DNA of 64,000 bases from an uncultured Roseovarius sp. (lineage in GTDB: Bacteria > Pseudomonadota > Alphaproteobacteria > Rhodobacterales > Rhodobacteraceae). Shown here piece by piece: positions 57,291 through 64,000 of the stretch; positions within the stretch are counted from its first letter, which is position 1; each line of letters begins with the position of its first letter. Both the position numbers and the translations under genes were made by a program. Under the pieces are notes generated by a model. The model was not told the DNA's origin. It did not search any database and saw only the letters and a program-made list of their open reading frames with translations. The stretch lies in NCBI RefSeq assembly GCF_947259555.1, contig NZ_CAMYMD010000012.1, forward strand, positions 31,160-95,159, given 5' to 3'.

Positions 57291-57318
57291 AAACGCCGCC
57301 TCTCGGGGCGGCGTTTTT
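57291..57318 (+). terminator. Intrinsic terminator of rplS-rpmE
   Basis: A 10-base stem AAACGCCGCC / GGCGGCGTTT with a 6-base loop ends in a five-T run, 24 bases after rpmE. The 5' A-run pairs with the 3' T-run, so the element may also end leftward gmd transcription. Confidence 0.9.
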
Positions 57319-57391
57319 CGTTGCCAAGCGTTTTAGACGGTTTCAGCTTTGGACAGCGACGCTCAGACCCGTTTGGATCTCCGCCGCTCCA

Positions 57392-58513
57392 TCATCCGTC
57401 CTCGAAGCTTACGGGCATGTCCATGCCGTGCGCCTTGAGCAACGCGTAGCGGCGGGCCGTCTTGAGGTCCTCGGCCACCATCTCGGCACACATCTCCTGC
57501 GCTGTGATTTGCGGCACCCAGCCCAGTTTGGCCTTGGCCTTGGACGAATCGCCCAACAGCGCCGCGACCTCGGCAGGGCGGAAATAGCGCGGGTCGATCC
57601 GCAGAATGACATCGCCGGGCCTGATCGCCGGGGCCTTGTCACCGCTGACGGCCTCGACCACCGCGATTTCATTCATCCCCTCGCCGGAAAAGCTCAACTC
57701 GATCCCCAATTCCTGCGCGCTCCACAGGATGAACTCACGCACACTGTACTGCCTGCCGCTGGCGATCACGAAATCTTCGGGCGTGTCCTGTTGCAGCATC
57801 ATCCACTGCATGCGCACGTAATCCTTGGCATGTCCCCAATCGCGAAGACTGTCGATATTGCCCATATAGAGACAATTTTCCTGACCCTGCGCGATATTGG
57901 CAAGGCCGCGGGTGATCTTGCGCGTCACAAAGGTCTCGCCGCGTCGCGGGCTTTCATGATTGAAGAGAATGCCGTTGCAGGCGTAGAGGCCATAGGCCTC
58001 ACGGTAATTGACCGTTATCCAATACGCATACATCTTGGCCACCGCATAGGGTGAGCGCGGGTGAAACGGTGTTGTCTCGCTTTGCGGCGTTTCCTGAACA
58101 AGCCCGAACAGCTCTGATGTGGAGGCCTGATAGAACCGCGTCTTTTCTTCAAGCCTGAGAAAGCGGATCGCCTCGAGCAGACGCAAAGCGCCCATGGCAT
58201 CCACCTCAGCGGTGTATTCCGGGGCCTCGAAGCTCACTGCGACATGGCTCTGCGCGCCAAGATTGTAGACCTCATCGGGCTGCACCTCGCTCAGAACGCG
58301 CGTGAGATTTGAGCTGTCGCTCAGATCACCGTAATGCAGTTTGAAGTTCTGGTTGGTGACATGCGGATCTTGATAGATATGGTCGACACGTTGGGTATTG
58401 AACAGCGAAGCCCGGCGCTTGATCCCATGCACCTCGTAGCCTTTTTCAAGCAGGAACTCCGCCAGATAAGACCCGTCCTGGCCCGTAACACCGGTGATGA
58501 GGGCTTTCTTCAT
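57392..58513 (-). CDS. gmd: GDP-mannose 4,6-dehydratase
   Basis: Gmd converts GDP-D-mannose to GDP-4-keto-6-deoxymannose, the branch point to GDP-L-fucose, GDP-rhamnose and related sugars. The 373-residue product has the Rossmann motif [20 protein letters not shown], the catalytic triad Thr/Glu in ASTSELFG and [12 protein letters not shown] (Tyr-x3-Lys), and [19 protein letters not shown] 58513 is supported by [11 protein letters not shown]. The reductase or epimerase (fcl, rmd) that normally follows is not in the window, so the end product is open. It sits next to accessory-looking genes for surface glycans. Confidence 0.95.
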   Translation of the reverse strand: MKKALITGVTGQDGSYLAEFLLEKGYEVHGIKRRASLFNTQRVDHIYQDPHVTNQNFKLHYGDLSDSSNLTRVLSEVQPDEVYNLGAQSHVAVSFEAPEYTAEVDAMGALRLLEAIRFLRLEEKTRFYQASTSELFGLVQETPQSETTPFHPRSPYAVAKMYAYWITVNYREAYGLYACNGILFNHESPRRGETFVTRKITRGLANIAQGQENCLYMGNIDSLRDWGHAKDYVRMQWMMLQQDTPEDFVIASGRQYSVREFILWSAQELGIELSFSGEGMNEIAVVEAVSGDKAPAIRPGDVILRIDPRYFRPAEVAALLGDSSKAKAKLGWVPQITAQEMCAEMVAEDLKTARRYALLKAHGMDMPVSFEDG

Positions 58514-58649
58514 GAATTGCTCCCGATGTAGCCTCGCCCGAATATGCATCTACGCTCGCATGTCGTAGTCGAGTAGTGGATTTTCTGCAAGCGAGCCAAG
58601 GGATCAGGAGAGCACGAGGGGCCGCACGTCCGGCCCCCCGCGCGGGTGT

Positions 58650-59696
58650 TTACTGCACCTCACCCGTCGGGCGGGGTGTCTTCAGCGTCTCAGCCGGCAG
58701 CACCGGGTAAACAACTTCGGGCATCTTGCCGGTCAGCGCACCGAGGAAGGCGACGATCTGATCGGTCTCCTGATCGTTGATCTCGGTGCCGAGTTGCGAG
58801 GTGCCCATGATCTGCACCGCGACCTTGAGATCCCAGACCTTGCCGGAGTGGAAATAGGGCGCGGTCTGGTCGATATTGCGCAAAGGCGCGGCGCGGAACA
58901 CGTAGGAATCATCCGCCGTCTCGGTCACCGCAAAGCGGCCCCGGTCATCGGGTGGCAGCACGTCGGCCCCCGGTTTCTCGATCAGGCCGAAGGGATAATA
59001 GCCGTTGCCGCCGAGGTTGACGCCGTTGTGGCAAGCCGAACAGCCCTTTTCCATGAACAGTTCCAGCCCGGCCACCTGCTCGTCCGAGAGCGCGCCATCG
59101 TCGCCGTTGAGCCATGCATCGAACGGCGCAGGGGTGATCAGCGTGGCCTCATAGGCCTCGATCGCCTTGGCGAAGTTGTCGAAGCTGACCGGGGCCGCCT
59201 CTTGGGGGAAGGACGCCTCGAACCACTCCACGTATTGCGGCATGGAATTGAGCGTGTTGACCACGTTATCAGGCGTGTTGGCCATCTCGACACCGGCCTG
59301 TACCGGGCCCTTTGCCTGTTCGGCAAGGTCGGCGGCGCGGCCATCCCAGAACTGCGCATCGTTGAACACGGCATTGAGCACGGTGGGCGAGTTGCGCGGG
59401 CCTTTTTGCCAGGCATGGCCGATCGAGGTTTCCATGTTGTCGTCACCGCCGGTGGCGAGGTTGTGGCACGAGTTGCAGGAAAACACGCCCGATGCGGACA
59501 TGCGCGGATCAAAGAACAGCGCCTTGCCGAGATCAATCTTTTCGTCGGTGATGACATTGTCATTGAGCGCCGGGATGGTCGAGGGCAGCGGCGCAAACAT
59601 GTCTTGCGCACGCTCGCGCAGGTCTGATGCGGCGGCCCCCTGAGCGAACGCCAGTGCGGAAACTGTGCCGAGAATGAATTTGCGGGGAAGTGTCAC
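58650..59696 (-). CDS. Di-haem cytochrome c peroxidase
   Basis: The 348-residue exported product reduces H2O2 to water with electrons from cytochrome c in the periplasm. The signal peptide is FILGTVSALAFAQGAAAS. Haem motifs are CNSCH (74-78) and CSACH (219-223), with conserved FWDGRAADLAEQAKGPV and RAAPLRNIDQTAPYFHSG (ligand and tunnel residues) between and after. AAGGAG precedes ATG 59696. The promoter region has a perfect FNR box and -10, so it is predicted to be induced at low oxygen, matching similar genes elsewhere. Confidence 0.95.
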   Translation of the reverse strand: MTLPRKFILGTVSALAFAQGAAASDLRERAQDMFAPLPSTIPALNDNVITDEKIDLGKALFFDPRMSASGVFSCNSCHNLATGGDDNMETSIGHAWQKGPRNSPTVLNAVFNDAQFWDGRAADLAEQAKGPVQAGVEMANTPDNVVNTLNSMPQYVEWFEASFPQEAAPVSFDNFAKAIEAYEATLITPAPFDAWLNGDDGALSDEQVAGLELFMEKGCSACHNGVNLGGNGYYPFGLIEKPGADVLPPDDRGRFAVTETADDSYVFRAAPLRNIDQTAPYFHSGKVWDLKVAVQIMGTSQLGTEINDQETDQIVAFLGALTGKMPEVVYPVLPAETLKTPRPTGEVQ

Positions 59697-60000
59697 GGAG
59701 TTGCTCCTTGCAAGATGAACAGTCGCGCGTTCAGAATTATTCTAAAATTGCGGAGCGACAGGCACCTTGATCAGGATCAACGGATGTCGAAAACTCGAAG
59801 TTCGATGGATGAACCTTGTCCAAACATAATGCGTTTCAAAACGTCATTTGAAAGACATGTTCTCGAAGGCATCGGGACAAAAGTGTAAAATTCGCGCGGT
59901 AATTAAAGTAATGGCTATCGCCCCCACATCACTGGACCTCCAAAGCACAAACGATTACTCCTTTTCTTGCAGACGTTGATGACGCAAGGAACACGAGAGA
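59697..60000. other. Promoter region shared by cytochrome c peroxidase and sulfotransferase gene
   Basis: These 304 bases hold no gene. The left part contains the FNR-dependent promoter of the leftward peroxidase. The right part (59800-59995) is clearly richer in A+T than the neighbouring core genome, like the sulfotransferase gene it precedes, and probably contains that gene's promoter; I saw no clear consensus there. The sulfotransferase ribosome site would be AAGGAAC or GAGAGA just before base 60001. Confidence 0.55.
59739..59780 (-). promoter_or_regulatory. FNR class II promoter of the cytochrome c peroxidase gene
   Basis: TTGATCAGGATCAA (59767-59780) is a perfect FNR box (TTGAT-N4-ATCAA). 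Read leftward, a TAGAAT hexamer (the complement of ATTCTA, 59739-59744) lies where a -10 box should be if the FNR site is centred at -41.5, the class II arrangement. Transcription would start near 59732, 36 bases before the peroxidase ATG. Sequence and geometry agree closely. Confidence 0.8.
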
Positions 60001-61779
60001 ATGTCCACTATATATTTGCATATGGGATCTCAAAAAGCTGGCTCTACTACTTTGCAAGCTTCTTTCTTTGCCGGGCGTCAGGCGCTTTTTGAACGCGGCA
60101 TCCATTACATCGGTCGCGATAATTATTACGAGGGCTTATACCCCGCATTCCAAGAACGTCCCGAGACATACTCTGGTTACGTCAAACGCAATCTGTCTCT
60201 CGAAGAAATAAGGAAGGAAAATCAGTACACCAAGATGGTTCTGACCAAATCTCTCAAAGCTGCTGTTTCACAAGGCGCAGAGTCCATCATTCTATCGACT
60301 GAAAACCTGAACAAAATGCAGCCAACGGAGATGGAACGGCTCCGCGCCTATCTCAATCAGTTCGGTGACGTTAAAGCCGTCTACATCTACCGGAATCTTA
60401 CTTCTTGGTGGGCGTCTTTTTCAGGGCACGGAGCCCGGGTTGGGCGGCATGGACCGATTTCATATCGTGAAGCTCTCGGGACGGTTTACGACAGCCCTCA
60501 GAACATTATTGACGTTTTCGGACGTGAGAACACGATTTTCCTCAAGTTCGAAAACGCCGTGAAAGAGGGTATCTGCAACGCGTTTCTCAAGAGCATCGGA
60601 GCGCCAAGCGCAGACGACATCGGGATCGACGAAATCTATGCAAACGAAGGCCTAACAGAAACGGCCGTTGAGGCAATGTTTCTCTACAACTCGTTTAATC
60701 CGGTGGGTTCAGGCACGCGCACCAGCCACGCGATTAAAACGCTCACCTCACTTCCGGGCCCTAAATATCGCCTGCCAGGAATGACACCCACGGAGCTGGA
60801 AGATTATCGCGAACGGTTCAAGGAAATCGAAGGGACGATCGGCTTGAAAGTCGAATCGCCAGATGAGGTTCCCACCTATGAGACGCCGCCTCCCCGATCC
60901 GTGCGCCTTGATGCCTTGTCGGCTCTTGTCGAGGATTATGGTGAAACTTCCTTTGCTTTGACGAAAGCTAAAAAGCAAAGACTTGAGTTGAAAGAAGAGA
61001 TCGAGACGCAAGCTTCGGAAATCGCTGAGTTACGGAGCAGGTCAAAAGCGCTCGAGGCGCAGATGAAGAAAATTCAGCTCAACAACTCGAAGCTTGAGAC
61101 CGCTCTCAGTGCCGCCGCGAGCAAGGCAGAAATGCTGTCTGTCAGCCTAAAGGATGCCAAAGCAAAGGCTTCCGCAATATCTCGTGCGAAATTGGCTTCC
61201 GAGAAAAAGCTTCGTGATGCGATCGAAGCCCGTAAGAAATTCAAGGCAATGTCTGTCGCGCTGTCCAAAGCGAAAGAATCAAGTGAGGTTGAACTGAGCC
61301 GCGCAGTCAAGAATTCGTTCGAGACCAAGGAGCAGATAGACAATGCAGTTTCAAATCTTGAGTTCCTGATTGATCAATCGCGCTCATTATCAGAAGCCGC
61401 GCTCTCTTTCTCTGATCAGCTTAGCCAAGCCGAAACTCTGAACACCGCTGGCGTGGCGAGTGGTGAGCAATGCACCCAAATTCTTAGCGAAGCCAACGAG
61501 AAATCTTCTGATCTTTACAAGTCCGCATGTACGCTGGAGCGGCAACTTCTCGTGTTGCGCGACACCTTGAGTGGGGGCCACATCACGATTTCTCAAATGC
61601 GCGAGCAGCTTGAGGCGCTTAAAGTAAGTAATGAAGAACTTTCGATGGAGCGGCTCGAAACCGAGGCCAAACGCAAAGCTGAGCGCCACATACAGAAAAT
61701 AGCGATGAGAAAGAAAGAGAGCGCTGCTGATACAGAAGTAGACGAAACCTCATCTCCACCCGAAGATGAAGATAAGTGA
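60001..61779 (+). CDS. Sulfotransferase fused to a long coiled coil
   Basis: The 592-residue product has an N-terminal PAPS-dependent sulfotransferase domain (about 1-285): the 5'-phosphosulfate loop MGSQKAGSTTLQASFF (Lys 12) and the 3'-phosphate region VYIYRNLTSWWASFSGHG (Arg 131, Ser). From about 318 to 570 it is almost all Ala, Lys, Glu and Ser with leucine heptads, a long coiled coil, and it ends in an acidic DTEVDETSSPPEDEDK. The fusion could anchor or oligomerise the enzyme. Base composition is visibly lower in G+C than its neighbours, suggesting transfer. It stands upstream of a PAPS synthesis gene on the same strand, its likely cofactor source. Confidence 0.85.
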   Translation: MSTIYLHMGSQKAGSTTLQASFFAGRQALFERGIHYIGRDNYYEGLYPAFQERPETYSGYVKRNLSLEEIRKENQYTKMVLTKSLKAAVSQGAESIILSTENLNKMQPTEMERLRAYLNQFGDVKAVYIYRNLTSWWASFSGHGARVGRHGPISYREALGTVYDSPQNIIDVFGRENTIFLKFENAVKEGICNAFLKSIGAPSADDIGIDEIYANEGLTETAVEAMFLYNSFNPVGSGTRTSHAIKTLTSLPGPKYRLPGMTPTELEDYRERFKEIEGTIGLKVESPDEVPTYETPPPRSVRLDALSALVEDYGETSFALTKAKKQRLELKEEIETQASEIAELRSRSKALEAQMKKIQLNNSKLETALSAAASKAEMLSVSLKDAKAKASAISRAKLASEKKLRDAIEARKKFKAMSVALSKAKESSEVELSRAVKNSFETKEQIDNAVSNLEFLIDQSRSLSEAALSFSDQLSQAETLNTAGVASGEQCTQILSEANEKSSDLYKSACTLERQLLVLRDTLSGGHITISQMREQLEALKVSNEELSMERLETEAKRKAERHIQKIAMRKKESAADTEVDETSSPPEDEDK

Positions 61780-61960
61780 TACGCTTGGGTCTCAGTTGGA
61801 GTATTTTTGCCTTCAACTGAATTTAAGTTTTGGTAGTCTTGACCTTTTGGTCCAGACGCGGCAAGGGCAAGCAACGAAGGGTGGCTTGCGCCCCCGTTAT
61901 CACATTTCGTGTGTGCAAAAGACGGTAACTCCAACAAAGCTTTGAGATAAACACTCTGAC

Positions 61961-63667
<1,707 letters not shown>

Positions 63668-63702
63668 TCGCAGGGGGCTCGACTGGCCACACCAGATTTT
63701 GA

Positions 63703-63730
63703 GGGCTGCTCCTTTGGGGGCGGCCCTTTT
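63703..63730 (+). terminator. Intrinsic terminator of the PAPS synthase gene
   Basis: A 7-base stem GGGCTGC / GCGGCCC (one T-G pair) with a 10-base loop precedes TTTT, 36 bases after the stop. Confidence 0.8.
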
Positions 63731-63733
63731 ACG

Positions 63734-63904
63734 TCAGAGGCTTTCTCGTACTGCCTCGGCCGCGCGACGATACAAGTCCGCATAACCGGCCGCGACCGGG
63801 CGCACCGCCTTGAGTGCAGGCTGTCGCGCAATGAAATCCGCCTCGGACATATTTGCCAGCGCGTGTTGCATATCTGTAACCGGTGCGCCGCGCCCACACT
63901 TACG
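63734..63904 (-). pseudogene. Probable 3' remnant of an unrecognised gene
   Basis: A leftward frame closed upstream by a stop (63905-63907) reads RKCGRGAPVTDMQ, then HALANMSEADFIARQPALKA and VRPVAAGYADLYRRAAEAV before TGA. Composition and helix-like pattern resemble the C-terminus of a real protein, but there is no start region and only 57 codons. An ATG at 63871 would give a 45-residue peptide. I read it as a truncated gene end, possibly cut by an insertion to the right; the family is not recognised. Confidence 0.35.
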
Positions 63905-63960
63905 TCATAGCGCCTGATCTGCGATCCAGAGGCTTCTTTGATTTGTGGGGAGTTTCTCGA

Positions 63961-64000
63961 TGGGAGCTACAAGGGAGTTTCTGGCAGAGTTGCCGCGGCG
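63961..64000 (+). CDS. Start of a gene running off the right edge
   Basis: ATG 63961 opens a frame reading MGATREFLAELPRR to the window end, preceded by GGGGAGTTTCTCG, a fair ribosome site. Thirteen codons are not enough to name it. Lying just after a gene remnant, it could belong to a mobile element, but this is speculation. Confidence 0.3.

Overview
The window looks like one chromosomal segment of a high-G+C marine alphaproteobacterium of the Roseobacter/Rhodobacterales type. The gene content supports this: the F0 ATP synthase genes form their own atpI-B-E-B'-F cluster, sdhCDAB follows, paraquat-inducible protein A is split into two genes, and typical roseobacter neighbours occur (ClpS/RsmC-like, SDR/hemF, ffh-rpsP-rimM-trmD-rplS-rpmE). 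The assignment is inferred from gene order and protein features only; no database search was possible. Most of the window is ordinary core genome, densely packed, with many 4-base ATGA overlaps between genes of one operon. I saw no CRISPR array, prophage, rRNA operon or complete insertion sequence.

Left to right: hisD (cut by the left edge) and a membrane PH-like protein; the rod-shape operon mreB-mreC-mreD-mrdA-rodA; a hydroxypyruvate reductase; a leftward SseB-like/uracil-DNA-glycosylase/pncA operon; trhO; an acyl-CoA ligase/kinase-like/thioesterase operon; katG behind an OxyR-like site; a leftward operon with a lytic transglycosylase and the PqiA1-PqiA2-PqiB-PqiC envelope lipid-transport system; rnr; an orphan FliG-like gene; and a cobalt-type nitrile hydratase encoded by three genes (26.6-27.8 kb) in the subunit layout known from thiocyanate hydrolase. 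Then come an LpxL-like acyltransferase, an SOS-associated peptidase, clpS, an RsmC-like methyltransferase, a degenerate SDR, hemF, tRNA-Gly(CCC), pyrF and clpB behind a heat-shock promoter.

From 36.7 to 46.1 kb nearly everything reads leftward: a DUF1989/AhpD-like group, a 49-residue peptide, a ZIP transporter, sdhCDA-lipoprotein-sdhB with three identical palindromes upstream, and the F0 cluster. After that come a universal stress protein, an ArsR regulator joined to a family-61 glycosyltransferase, a DMT exporter with its LysR regulator, and the ffh-to-rpmE translation block with two GNATs, chorismate mutase and bluB inserted.

The right end (57.3-64 kb) is the most accessory-looking part. 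It holds gmd, a cytochrome c peroxidase under a well-formed FNR class II promoter, an AT-richer gene for a sulfotransferase fused to a long coiled coil, and a bifunctional ATP sulfurylase/APS kinase that makes PAPS, the sulfotransferase's donor. Together with gmd this suggests sulfated deoxysugar polysaccharide synthesis. The last 300 bases hold a probable gene remnant and the start of another gene.

The observations most worth following are the three-gene nitrile hydratase with a His-rich tail, the sulfotransferase-coiled-coil/PAPS pair, the two perfect FNR boxes (one next to a tRNA gene), the triple palindrome before sdhC, and two enzymes that lack a canonical catalytic residue (an SDR without Lys, an LpxL-like protein without the acidic residue).
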